The translations under genes and the position numbers were made by a program. Positions 1 through 8,119 of a DNA stretch of 64,000 nucleotides are shown here, one piece after another. Position 1 is the first letter of the stretch; every line of letters begins with the position of its first letter. Source of the DNA: an uncultured SAR86 cluster bacterium. GTDB lineage: Bacteria; Pseudomonadota; Gammaproteobacteria; Magnimaribacterales; AG-339-G14. The DNA lies in the NCBI GenBank assembly GCA_902524805.1, contig CABZES010000006.1, forward strand, positions 1-64,000, read 5' to 3'. Below the pieces are notes generated by a model. The model had not been told where the DNA came from. It ran no database searches and saw nothing but the letters and a program-made list of their open reading frames with translations.

Positions 1-990
1 AAAAAATTAGCAATCATAGGAGCTTCTGGAGCAGTCGGTAGAGTCTTTCTTGAATTATTAGATGAAATGTATCCAGGTAATAAAAATCTATTCCCTGTTG
101 CAAGTAGGAGATCGGCAGGTAATTCAATTAATTGCGGAAAGCAAGAATTTATAATAGAGGATATCGAAAATTTTGATTTTTCAAAAGTTGATATTGCTTT
201 CTTCTCTGCTGGTGCAGATACGGCAAAAAAATATGCTCCGATCGCTGTTTCTCAGGGATGTAGTGTCATAGATAATTCCTCACAATTTAGAACTGATGTT
301 GAGAAACTTCTTATAGTCCCGGAAGTTAATGCCCAAGACCTTAAAAATTTTAAATCTCCTGGAATTATTTCTAATCCAAACTGTTCTACAGCCCAATTGG
401 TGGTTGCTTTAAAGCCAATTGATGATTTATTTCAAATTGAACGAGTAGATGTTGCTTCTTATCAATCTGTTTCTGGAACTGGAAAAGAAGGAATTGACGA
501 ATTAATTCAACAAACTAAAAATTTTTTAGATAATGAAGAAATTAGTCCAAAAGTCTATGGTGCCCAAATTGCATTTAACGTAATTCCTGCAGGAGATATT
601 CTAGAAAATAACTATACTAACGAAGAAATGAAAATGAGTTTCGAAACTAATAAAATTTTAAGCAAAGATATTAAACTTTCAGCTTCTTGCGTAAGAGTCC
701 CAGTCCTTTACGGACATTCTCTTGCCGTTCACGTCGAGACAAAAAAAGAAATAGAACTAGACCTTCTTATATCTCAAATAAAAAATCAAAAAGGTTTAGA
801 TTATTTCGATCCTAAAGATTTTATTTCACCCAATGTTGTTGATCATGCCGAAGGAAAAAATCCTGTTTCTGTTGGCAGGCTAAGATTAGATTTATGGAAT
901 AGTAATAGAGTAAATTTTTGGGTTGTTGCAGACAATCTTCGAAAAGGCGCTGCTTTAAACAGTCTTCAAATATTAGATGAACTTTTATAG
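1..990 (+). CDS. asd: Aspartate-semialdehyde dehydrogenase, 5' end missing
   Basis: The enzyme reduces aspartyl-phosphate to aspartate semialdehyde with NADPH in the cytoplasm, feeding lysine/diaminopimelate, threonine and methionine synthesis. The frame is open from base 1 and begins with the N-terminal Rossmann motif (AIIGASGAVGR), so only the start codon and perhaps a residue or two lie outside the window; the ATG at 67 is internal. The catalytic cysteine is in SNPNCSTAQ (about residue 128 of the visible part), and the C-terminus has the family's DNLRKGAALN motif. About 329 residues are visible, close to full length. It overlaps the next gene by 14 bp, as in the usual gammaproteobacterial asd-fimV-truA order. 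Confidence 0.96.
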   Translation, partial: KKLAIIGASGAVGRVFLELLDEMYPGNKNLFPVASRRSAGNSINCGKQEFIIEDIENFDFSKVDIAFFSAGADTAKKYAPIAVSQGCSVIDNSSQFRTDVEKLLIVPEVNAQDLKNFKSPGIISNPNCSTAQLVVALKPIDDLFQIERVDVASYQSVSGTGKEGIDELIQQTKNFLDNEEISPKVYGAQIAFNVIPAGDILENNYTNEEMKMSFETNKILSKDIKLSASCVRVPVLYGHSLAVHVETKKEIELDLLISQIKNQKGLDYFDPKDFISPNVVDHAEGKNPVSVGRLRLDLWNSNRVNFWVVADNLRKGAALNSLQILDELL

Positions 991-2101
991 AAATTACAAA
1001 CTGTATTTATTGGCTCTTTTCCTTCTATATGGAAATTTAATAATTTCAGAAGATAATCGAGAAATAAATACTGACGAATACAATAATCTTTGGTCGATTG
1101 GAATAGAGCTAAAAGAAATATATATCGAGTATTCAGTTTATCAAATAATGATATCTTTATTAGAGCTAAATGAATCGGCTTTTGAAAACGAAAATATTAA
1201 TTATTTAAAAAAAGGATATTTTTTAAATCTTCCAGAGGAAAAGGATTTAGAAAAGTTAGAAGCTTTAAGTTCTGTAAGAGAGGTAGCTAAACAAAATTTA
1301 GCCGCAAATGTAGGACCAATAGATTTTAGTGTTTTAGTAGATGTATTAGTTTTATCTGAACCAACATTTTTATTATCTGAAGAGGATGAAGATACTTCTT
1401 TGATTCTTGATGAGATCGACTTAGTAAGTACTGAACAATCTTTAAATAATAATAAAAAAAGTTTAATTACTTATTCTGTAACAGACGATCCAAATTTAGA
1501 TACCTCTGAAAAAATAATAGTAGTGAATCTTTCGGGAAGAAGAGATGAAGATATAGCCAATGAAGTTAAAGTTGAAGATTCTTCTTTAACTTCTGTTGAG
1601 ATTAATGCAGTGGATGGTGATGAATTATTAATTGATTTTGTTGAGCCTGAGATGGCATTAAACGAAAATAAGGACGCAACAGATTTTGAAGAGAATAATG
1701 TCCAAATAAAACCTATAGATATTCCAGAATTTGAAATTGGCTCTAATGAATTATCAACAATAGAAAAAAACTTTGAAAAAATCCCTAACAGGCACTTTTT
1801 AAATACAGAATTTTACTTACTTATTGGTTTTATTCTTCTTTTAGCTTTTTTATTAATATTAAGAAATAGGCCAGCTAAAAATGAAACTAAGACCTTAAAA
1901 AATGATGAAGAATTAAAAAATGATCTAGATGAAGAATTTGGTGAAATAGGAGATCCTATTGAAGCTAGAATTAATCTAGCTATAACTTACATCGAGATGA
2001 ACCAAACAGATAAGGCTAATGATCTTTTGTCTCAAGTTTTGGAGTCTGAAGCAACAGAAAGTCAAAAAGAAAAAGCTCGGAAATTAATAAAAGAAATTTA
2101 G
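977..2101 (+). CDS. fimV: FimV-like inner-membrane protein with chimeric linker
   Basis: This is a short FimV/TspA-type protein (374 residues; well-studied FimV proteins are far longer). Seen: a hydrophobic N-terminus (about 8-24), a periplasmic FimV N-terminal domain (NLWSIGIEL ... NINYLKKGYFLNLP, about 37-88), a long acidic linker, one transmembrane helix (about 278-296), and the cytoplasmic TPR-like FimV C-terminal domain (DPIEARINLAITYIEMNQ to the end). In known systems FimV organises polar or envelope machinery; the role here is inferred. Residues about 155-204 of the linker are not ordinary FimV sequence: they match TrpA residues 10-37 and then the last 27 residues of TrpB. It lies between asd and truA, 4 bp before truA. 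Confidence 0.85.
   Translation: MNFYRNYKLYLLALFLLYGNLIISEDNREINTDEYNNLWSIGIELKEIYIEYSVYQIMISLLELNESAFENENINYLKKGYFLNLPEEKDLEKLEALSSVREVAKQNLAANVGPIDFSVLVDVLVLSEPTFLLSEEDEDTSLILDEIDLVSTEQSLNNNKKSLITYSVTDDPNLDTSEKIIVVNLSGRRDEDIANEVKVEDSSLTSVEINAVDGDELLIDFVEPEMALNENKDATDFEENNVQIKPIDIPEFEIGSNELSTIEKNFEKIPNRHFLNTEFYLLIGFILLLAFLLILRNRPAKNETKTLKNDEELKNDLDEEFGEIGDPIEARINLAITYIEMNQTDKANDLLSQVLESEATESQKEKARKLIKEI
1439..1588 (+). repeat. trpA/trpB-derived chimeric segment inside fimV
   Basis: Bases 1439-1518 align with trpA 4743-4825 (one codon shorter); the gap-free part 1463-1518 matches 4770-4825 at 49 of 56 bases by my count. Bases 1508-1588 align gap-free with trpB 4636-4716 at 68 of 81 bases. The two alignments overlap on gaaaaaataat, which occurs as gaaaaaataat in trpA and gaagaaataat in trpB. 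All three genes are read in the same frame, so the peptides match too (LITYSV.DDP.LD.SEKII, then IIVVNLSGR). The trpB-like part ends exactly at the last sense codon of trpB. The order (trpA then trpB) is the reverse of the donor operon. Confidence 0.88.
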
Positions 2102-2105
2102 TTTC

Positions 2106-2900
2106 ATGAAAAGATTTGCTGCTAGTATTGAGTACTATGGAACAAACTACAGTGGCTGGCAGAAACAAAAACAAACTTCAGACACTATTCAAGAAAAGGT
2201 TGAAAATGCTTTTTCATCTATTGCTAACGAAGAAGTTAATGTGGTTTGCTCAGGAAGAACTGACGCTGGAGTTCATGCCTTATCACAAGTAATTCATTTT
2301 GATACTAATGCAAAAAGGCTAAAAAAATCCTGGGTTGAAGGTTCTAACTCATTACTGCCGAATGATATATCAATCAATTGGATTAAAAGTGTTGATGATA
2401 CGTTTAATGCAAGATTTTCGGCAGTTAGCAGAACATACAAATATGTTGTTTTTAATAAAACTTCTAGCTCAATAATTCACTCCAATAGAGCAACTATTGT
2501 TAAAGAAAAACTAGATATTGATATTATGATTAAAGCCTCAAGATTTTTGCTGGGAGAAAAAGATTTTTCTTCTTTTAGAGCATCCGGATGTCAATCTAAA
2601 ACGCCAATTCGTAATGTTAGAGATATAAAAATTACTAAGAAAAAAAATACTATTACCTTTGAGATCTCTGCAAATGCTTTTTTATTTAATATGGTGAGAA
2701 TTATAATGGGTACGTTGATTAATTTTGGTATAAACAAATTAGATCCTAAGTTGATGAAAGAAATTTTAGATGCAAAAGATAGGAAAGAGGCATCAAAAAC
2801 TTTTGATTCATCTGGCTTATACTTTATTGGCCCTGAATATCCTATGGCTTTTAAGTTACCTAATCCTCCAACTAGAAGACAGGTAGTGCCTTATATTTAA
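2106..2900 (+). CDS. truA: tRNA pseudouridine(38-40) synthase TruA
   Basis: It converts uridines 38-40 in the anticodon arm of many tRNAs to pseudouridine. At 264 residues it has the usual length. The catalytic aspartate is D53 in SGRTDAGVHA, the signature of the family, and FNARFSA and AFLFNMVRI are further conserved segments. The start is ATG, 4 bp after the preceding stop, and the stop abuts the ATG of trpF. This gene between fimV and trpF is standard gammaproteobacterial synteny. Confidence 0.96.
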   Translation: MKRFAASIEYYGTNYSGWQKQKQTSDTIQEKVENAFSSIANEEVNVVCSGRTDAGVHALSQVIHFDTNAKRLKKSWVEGSNSLLPNDISINWIKSVDDTFNARFSAVSRTYKYVVFNKTSSSIIHSNRATIVKEKLDIDIMIKASRFLLGEKDFSSFRASGCQSKTPIRNVRDIKITKKKNTITFEISANAFLFNMVRIIMGTLINFGINKLDPKLMKEILDAKDRKEASKTFDSSGLYFIGPEYPMAFKLPNPPTRRQVVPYI

Positions 2901-3521
2901 ATGAGTATTTTTATAAAAATTTGTGGAATTACTAATCTTGAGGATGCAAAATTTAGTATTAACGATGGTGCAGACGCTATAGGGTTTATTCAAAGCAAAA
3001 AAAGTGAAAGATTTGTATCTTTAGAAACTTTGAATGTCATTAAAGATGCTATCGGTATTGATTTTTTAACTATTCCAGTTTTTGTAAACCCTTCATCAGA
3101 AGAGGTAGTAAATTTCTTAAGTATTTTTCCTAACAGTATCCTTCAATTTCACGGAGACGAAGAAGAAGAATTTTGCAAAGCATTTAATAAACCCTATATA
3201 AAGGCTATAAATGTCTCCAAACAAGAAGATTTAATAAATGATTTAAATAGATATAAGGATTCTTTTGCTTATTTGCTTGATTCAGGCGATTCCCAAAATA
3301 GAGGTGGAACAGGAGAAACTTTTGATTGGAAGCTTATACCTAAAGACCTTTCTAATAAAATAATTGTTGCCGGCGGCTTGGATTCAAATAATATTGAGGT
3401 ATTGTTATCTGAGGTTTCTCCATTTGGTGTTGACGTAAGTAGTGGCGTTGAAAGCAAAATTGGAGTAAAAGATCATTCAAAAATAGATAATTTTATAAAA
3501 TTGGTAAAAAAATATGGATAA
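2901..3521 (+). CDS. trpF: Phosphoribosylanthranilate isomerase
   Basis: It catalyses the Amadori rearrangement of N-(5'-phosphoribosyl)anthranilate to CdRP, the third step of tryptophan synthesis. It is a single TIM barrel of 206 residues. The catalytic cysteine is in KICGIT (residues 7-12), the catalytic aspartate in LLDSG, followed by the phosphate-binding [13 protein letters not shown] and VDVSSGVE segments. The ATG directly follows the truA stop and the gene overlaps trpB by 8 bp, so trpFBA is probably translated in a coupled way. It is a stand-alone TrpF, not fused to TrpC. Confidence 0.96.
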   Translation: MSIFIKICGITNLEDAKFSINDGADAIGFIQSKKSERFVSLETLNVIKDAIGIDFLTIPVFVNPSSEEVVNFLSIFPNSILQFHGDEEEEFCKAFNKPYIKAINVSKQEDLINDLNRYKDSFAYLLDSGDSQNRGGTGETFDWKLIPKDLSNKIIVAGGLDSNNIEVLLSEVSPFGVDVSSGVESKIGVKDHSKIDNFIKLVKKYG

Positions 3522-4719
3522 AGAAAATTATGATTTTCCTGATAAAGACGGAAGATTCGGAGACTTTGGAGGAAAGTATGTCTCTGAGACTCTTATTTCA
3601 GCATTAGATCAATTAGAAGAGACTTACAATAAAATAAAAAAGGATAAAGCTTTTTTAAAAGAAGTAAAAAACGATCTTGAAACCTTCGTTGGCAGACCCT
3701 CGCCACTATATTTTGCACAAAGGTGGACAGAAAATTTAGGCGGTGCAAAAATTTACCTTAAAAGAGAGGATTTAAACCATACAGGTGCACACAAAATTAA
3801 CAATACTGTTGGACAGGTGCTTTTAGCAAAAAAAATGGGTAAAAAAAGAATAATTGCTGAGACTGGTGCTGGTCAGCACGGAGTTGCAACTGCAGCAGTG
3901 GCGGCAAGGCACGGTTTAGAATGTGTCATTTTTATGGGGGAAGAAGATATAGAAAGACAATCTCCAAATGTTTATCGTATGAAACTTCTTGGGGCTAAAG
4001 TATGCGCGGTTGATTCAGGGACAAAAACTCTCAAAGATGCAATGAACGAAGCTATGAGAGATTGGGTTACAAATGTAGATGACACACATTATATAATTGG
4101 AAGTGTTGCCGGACCTCATCCATATCCTCAAATTGTAAGAGACTTCAATTCTATAGTTGGGATTGAATTAAAAGACCAAGCAAGAGAAGTCTTCGGTAGA
4201 TACCCAGATAAAATTATTGCTTGTGTAGGTGGTGGCTCAAATGCGATGGGAATTTTTTATCCTTTTCTAAAAGATAATTCGGTTGATTTAATAGGAGTAG
4301 AAGCTGGTGGTTCAGGTGTAAAATCAGGAAAGCATGCTGCTCCACTAAGCGATGGAAGTGTTGGTGTTCTTCATGGAATGAAAACATACTTAATGCAAGA
4401 CGATGGAGGACAAATTTTATCAACACACTCTGTTTCTGCAGGATTAGATTACCCAGGTGTTGGACCAGAACACTCTTACTTGAGAGATTCTGGAAGGGTA
4501 GTCTATGAGTCAGCAACTGATGATGAGGCGTTAGACGGTTTTCATGATTTAACGAAGACTGAAGGAATTATGCCTGCTCTTGAAACAGCTCATGCATTAG
4601 CTTTTGCAAAGAAAATTGCTCCTAATTTAGATAAAGAAGAAATAATAGTAGTAAATCTTTCGGGAAGAGGAGATAAAGACATGGCCAATGTAGCAAAAGT
4701 TGAAGGTCTTTCTTTGTGA
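3514..4719 (+). CDS. trpB: Tryptophan synthase beta chain
   Basis: It condenses indole, channelled from TrpA, with serine to make tryptophan, using PLP. The protein has 401 residues, the usual length. The PLP lysine is K94 in [28 protein letters not shown] and the phosphate-binding CVGGGSNA are all present. Its last 27 codons (4636-4716) are the donor-like sequence for the 3' half of the chimeric segment in fimV. It overlaps trpF by 8 bp and trpA by 4 bp (GTGA). Confidence 0.97.
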   Translation: MDKENYDFPDKDGRFGDFGGKYVSETLISALDQLEETYNKIKKDKAFLKEVKNDLETFVGRPSPLYFAQRWTENLGGAKIYLKREDLNHTGAHKINNTVGQVLLAKKMGKKRIIAETGAGQHGVATAAVAARHGLECVIFMGEEDIERQSPNVYRMKLLGAKVCAVDSGTKTLKDAMNEAMRDWVTNVDDTHYIIGSVAGPHPYPQIVRDFNSIVGIELKDQAREVFGRYPDKIIACVGGGSNAMGIFYPFLKDNSVDLIGVEAGGSGVKSGKHAAPLSDGSVGVLHGMKTYLMQDDGGQILSTHSVSAGLDYPGVGPEHSYLRDSGRVVYESATDDEALDGFHDLTKTEGIMPALETAHALAFAKKIAPNLDKEEIIVVNLSGRGDKDMANVAKVEGLSL

Positions 4720-4825
4720 ATAATATTGAAAAAGTTTTTGAATCTTTAAAAAAGAATAATAGAAAAGCTTTAATTACTTATTCCGTTGCAGGCGATCCAG
4801 ATTTAGATTCTTCTGAAAAAATAAT
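4636..4825 (+). repeat. trpB/trpA junction, counterpart of the fimV segment
   Basis: This stretch spans the last 27 codons of trpB and the first 36 or so codons of trpA. It is flanked by an imperfect direct repeat: gaagaaataat at 4636-4646 and gaaaaaataat at 4815-4825 (10 of 11 identical, 179 bp apart). The copy in fimV contains the part after the junction first and the part before it second, fused through this same 11-mer. The bases around the trpB stop and trpA start (about 4717-4742) are absent or too diverged to recognise in fimV. Confidence 0.8.
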
Positions 4826-5516
4826 TAGAAATTTCATTTCCTCCGGAGTGGATATTATAGAAGTTGGAGTGCCATTTTCTGATCCAATGGCAGAGGGTCC
4901 TTCTATACAATTGGGACATGAAAGAGCATTAAAAAATAATATTTCTTTACCGAATATATTAGACATGTGTTCAAAAATAAAAAATGATTTTCCTAAGACT
5001 CCTATTGTTTTGATGGGGTATATGAATAATTTTCTGTCTTTAAAAGATAATCTTTTTAAAGAATTAAAAAAAAATAAAATAGATGGATTGATAATTGTTG
5101 ACCTTCCTTATGTCGAAAGTGAAGAATTCCTAAAAAAATTAAACGAGGAAGGTATTGATCTCATAAGGCTGATATCACCTACAACAACTAATGAAAGAAT
5201 AAGAAAAATTCTTACCTCCTCTTCTGGATATCTTTATTATATTTCTTTAAAAGGTGTTACAGGATCAGATTTAAAAGTGTCTGATGAACTAGAAAAAAGA
5301 GTATCAGAAATAAAGAATCAAACAAATCTTCCAGTAGTTGTAGGTTTTGGTATTAAAGATGCAGAAACAGCAAAAAAAATGTCCGTGTGTTCAGATGGGG
5401 TAGTAGTTGGTAGCAAGCTTGTGGATGAGATTAGCAAACACTCACTCTATAAAGATAATTTATTAAAGGAAAATTTAATGTCTATAATTGGTGAGTTGAG
5501 AGAGGGAATATCTTAG
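4716..5516 (+). CDS. trpA: Tryptophan synthase alpha chain
   Basis: It cleaves indole-3-glycerol phosphate to indole and glyceraldehyde-3-phosphate. The 266-residue TIM barrel starts with GTG inside the trpB stop (4-bp overlap), so it is probably translationally coupled. Catalytic Glu49 is present ([11 protein letters not shown]). The residue aligned with the second catalytic acid of enterobacterial TrpA, Asp60, is Glu60 here ([11 protein letters not shown] rather than ADGP). The phosphate-binding GFGI and VVGSKLV segments are in place. The first 37 codons resemble part of the fimV linker. Confidence 0.96.
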   Translation: MNNIEKVFESLKKNNRKALITYSVAGDPDLDSSEKIIRNFISSGVDIIEVGVPFSDPMAEGPSIQLGHERALKNNISLPNILDMCSKIKNDFPKTPIVLMGYMNNFLSLKDNLFKELKKNKIDGLIIVDLPYVESEEFLKKLNEEGIDLIRLISPTTTNERIRKILTSSSGYLYYISLKGVTGSDLKVSDELEKRVSEIKNQTNLPVVVGFGIKDAETAKKMSVCSDGVVVGSKLVDEISKHSLYKDNLLKENLMSIIGELREGIS

Positions 5517-5518
5517 AT

Positions 5519-6379
5519 ATGGCAAAAGGATGGTTCAACAAAATTTTACCTTCATTCGTGAGGAGAGACAGTTCTAATGAAAAGAAAAGTCCAGTGCCTC
5601 AAGGCCTTTGGCAGAGTTGCCCTAATTGCAAAGAAATTATCTATGGTCCGGATTTAGAATCTAATCTTTATGTCTGCACAAATTGCGATCATCACATAAG
5701 GATTGGGGCCAGACATCGATTAAGTTATCTATTTGATGAAGATTCTTATGAAGAAATTTCCTCAAATCTTGAAGCAAAAGATTGGCTTTCTTTTAAAGAT
5801 TCAAAGAAATACAAAGATAGATTATCAGATGCACAAACTAATATAGATGAAAAAGAGGCAATGATTTCAGCAATAGGAAAAATTAACGGCAAAGAAGTAG
5901 TAATTTCAGCATTTGAGTTTAGATTTATGGGTGGATCGATGGGTTCCGTTGTAGGTCAAAAGTTTATAGATGCTGCAAATAAAGCCATTGAAATGAAGTG
6001 CCCATTCATTTGTTTTTCTACTTCAGGCGGTGCAAGAATGCAAGAGTCTCTATTTTCTTTATTTCAGATGGCAAGAACAAGTGCTGTTCTTAACACATTA
6101 AAAGAAAATAAGTTGCCATATATTTCTGTACTGACCGATCCAATCTTTGGAGGAGTAGCTGCTAGCTTAGCAATGCTAGGCGATATAAATATTGCAGAGC
6201 CAAAAGCACAAGTTGGCTTTGCTGGGCCAAGAGTAATCGAAGATACAGTAAGAGTAAAATTACCGGAAGGTTTTCAAAGAAGTGAATTTTTATTAAATCA
6301 TGGCATGATTGATATGATAGTTCACAGATCTGAATTGAAAAATAAATTATCAGGATTAATTTCTAAACTACATAGATAA
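5519..6379 (+). CDS. accD: Acetyl-CoA carboxylase carboxyltransferase subunit beta
   Basis: This subunit of the carboxyltransferase moves the carboxyl group from carboxybiotin to acetyl-CoA, making malonyl-CoA for fatty-acid synthesis. An N-terminal Cys4 zinc ribbon (CPNC ... CTNC, about residues 35-57) precedes the crotonase-like fold with SGGARMQES, FGGVAAS and KLPEGFQRSEF. The 286 residues fit the family. It follows trpA by 2 bp and precedes folC, the common order. Confidence 0.96.
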   Translation: MAKGWFNKILPSFVRRDSSNEKKSPVPQGLWQSCPNCKEIIYGPDLESNLYVCTNCDHHIRIGARHRLSYLFDEDSYEEISSNLEAKDWLSFKDSKKYKDRLSDAQTNIDEKEAMISAIGKINGKEVVISAFEFRFMGGSMGSVVGQKFIDAANKAIEMKCPFICFSTSGGARMQESLFSLFQMARTSAVLNTLKENKLPYISVLTDPIFGGVAASLAMLGDINIAEPKAQVGFAGPRVIEDTVRVKLPEGFQRSEFLLNHGMIDMIVHRSELKNKLSGLISKLHR

Positions 6380-6385
6380 AGTACT

Positions 6386-7561
6386 TTGTCCGTAAATAGT
6401 TGGCTTAATAAAAAAGTTAAAGAACACAGCCATCAAAAAATAGATCTTTTGATTTTAAAAGATCTTGTAAATAAACTAGAAATTAAACCGCCAAAAAAAA
6501 TCATTTCAATTACTGGCACTAATGGAAAAGGATCAACTGCAAACCTCATAAATACAATTTTAAAAAAAAATTCTTATTTAACTGGTTTATACACCTCTCC
6601 CCACTTAATAGATTACAACGAAAGAATAAAAATAAATGAAAAAAATATTCTTAATGAACAATTAAAAAAATATTTCTCAAAGATAGAAAAAAAACTTGCA
6701 AAAGAAAATCTAAATTTTTATCAATTATTTTCTCTCACTGCATTTAAATATTTCTCCGACAATGAATTAGATGTTTGGATTTTAGAAGCTGGTCTTGGAG
6801 GTAGGCTTGACCCTATAAATTGCTTTGATGCTGATTTATCCATAATTACAAATGTTTCTTTAGATCATCAAGAAATATTAGGAAATGACTTAAACTCAAT
6901 AGGGAATGAAAAAGCAGGTATCTTAAGAAAGAATCAATCACTAATATTTGGCGATGAAGAAATTCCAGATTCTATAAAGCAAAAGATTGATGATTTAAAC
7001 GTAAAACTTCACAAAGTTGATAGTGATTTTGTTAAACACAATTTCACAGTTCATGAAAGCTCAGTTAGGATTGCTAAAAAAGCTATCGAAGTCATTGATC
7101 CTAATATTTCAATAGAAAATATTAATAGTTCTGCAAAAGCTATTAAAATTTTGGGAAGATGCGATTTAATAAAAGAAAAGTTTTTAATAGACGTAGCTCA
7201 TAATGAAAAGGCAGTTGATAATCTAAAAAAATTTATTGAAGAAAAAAAATTAAATAAAAAAGATATTTCTATAATATTTCATTGTTCAGAATCAAAAGAC
7301 CCCATTAAATTAGTAGGTCCTTTAAGGACTTTTATTTCAAATTTAAATGTACCAAAAATTAAGAATTTTAGATTACATGATGAAAAATATTTAAAGGCAA
7401 AAATTGAAAATCAAATGAATATAAAAACAAAAATATATGATTCATTAGAGAGTAGTATTGAAGATATAAGATCAATGAATCCAAATTGTTTAATATTAAT
7501 TTTTGGATCTTTTTATCTTGCAGGAGAGTTTTACAAACTTCCATTAAGTAAAAATGTATAA
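6386..7561 (+). CDS. folC: Folylpolyglutamate synthase / dihydrofolate synthase
   Basis: It adds glutamate to dihydropteroate and then to folates, using ATP. The Mur-ligase type P-loop ITGTNGKGST lies near residue 45, followed by YTSPHL, LEAGLGGRLDP and ITNVSLDHQEILG. At 391 residues it is somewhat short; the C-terminal domain is compact. The only suitable start is a TTG (6386), 6 bp after the accD stop. No dedD (SPOR-domain) gene follows, although that is common between folC and cvpA in gammaproteobacteria. Confidence 0.93.
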   Translation: MSVNSWLNKKVKEHSHQKIDLLILKDLVNKLEIKPPKKIISITGTNGKGSTANLINTILKKNSYLTGLYTSPHLIDYNERIKINEKNILNEQLKKYFSKIEKKLAKENLNFYQLFSLTAFKYFSDNELDVWILEAGLGGRLDPINCFDADLSIITNVSLDHQEILGNDLNSIGNEKAGILRKNQSLIFGDEEIPDSIKQKIDDLNVKLHKVDSDFVKHNFTVHESSVRIAKKAIEVIDPNISIENINSSAKAIKILGRCDLIKEKFLIDVAHNEKAVDNLKKFIEEKKLNKKDISIIFHCSESKDPIKLVGPLRTFISNLNVPKIKNFRLHDEKYLKAKIENQMNIKTKIYDSLESSIEDIRSMNPNCLILIFGSFYLAGEFYKLPLSKNV

Positions 7562-7580
7562 TTAGTCCTTTAGAGTATTA

Positions 7581-8117
7581 ATGGACTTTCTCCTATATTT
7601 CAATTCTTTTGATTTTTTAATATCTCTCTTTCTTATCGCTTTTACGATACTGGGAGTGGTAAAGGGGTTTTATCAGGAATTTATTTCTATAGGTATATGG
7701 ATTGCATCCATAATAGTTGCCTGGGTTTTCAGATATTTTCCTCAAGATTTCATTAGCGGCATAATTGCAGATAGAGAGATGCAAGAAATGTTTTCATTTC
7801 TTTTAATTTTTATAATCGTTTTTATTTTTTTTAGAGTAATTGGCAAGGCAGTAATTAAAGGAATTAATTCAATGCAAAAAAGCGCTATGGATAGAATACT
7901 AGGAAGTCTTATTGGATTTGCAAAAGGGTTCTTGTTAACAATTACTATTTTTTTATTAAGTGACGAATATATAATGTCTAAGAATTGGTGGAAATCAAGT
8001 TATTTAGCAGACAATATTTATGAATCTGCTGAAATCATGGGTAGCTTTGTAGGAAAAGTGCCTTACAAGGAGATAAAAGAAATACAAGTTGACGAAAAAT
8101 TACTGGAGAGTAATTAG
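7581..8117 (+). CDS. cvpA: CvpA family membrane protein
   Basis: This is an inner-membrane protein of 178 residues with about four hydrophobic segments (near 10-30, 35-52, 67-85 and 105-125) and the FKGF/IGFAKGF-type motif of the CvpA family. CvpA was named for colicin V production and is linked to envelope stress and bile resistance in enteric bacteria; its molecular activity is not established. It lies between folC and purF, ending 2 bp before purF, the classical order. Confidence 0.9.
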   Translation: MDFLLYFNSFDFLISLFLIAFTILGVVKGFYQEFISIGIWIASIIVAWVFRYFPQDFISGIIADREMQEMFSFLLIFIIVFIFFRVIGKAVIKGINSMQKSAMDRILGSLIGFAKGFLLTITIFLLSDEYIMSKNWWKSSYLADNIYESAEIMGSFVGKVPYKEIKEIQVDEKLLESN

Positions 8118-8119
8118 AG

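Noticed and set aside
67-990. asd starting at the ATG at 67
   Set aside because: The frame is open from base 1 and bases 1-66 encode the essential dinucleotide-binding motif GASGAVGR.
1439-1588. fimV chimera as an assembly artefact
   Set aside because: A misassembly would copy the trp sequence nearly exactly; the fimV copy differs by 13-16%, is in frame and ends within a normal FimV linker.
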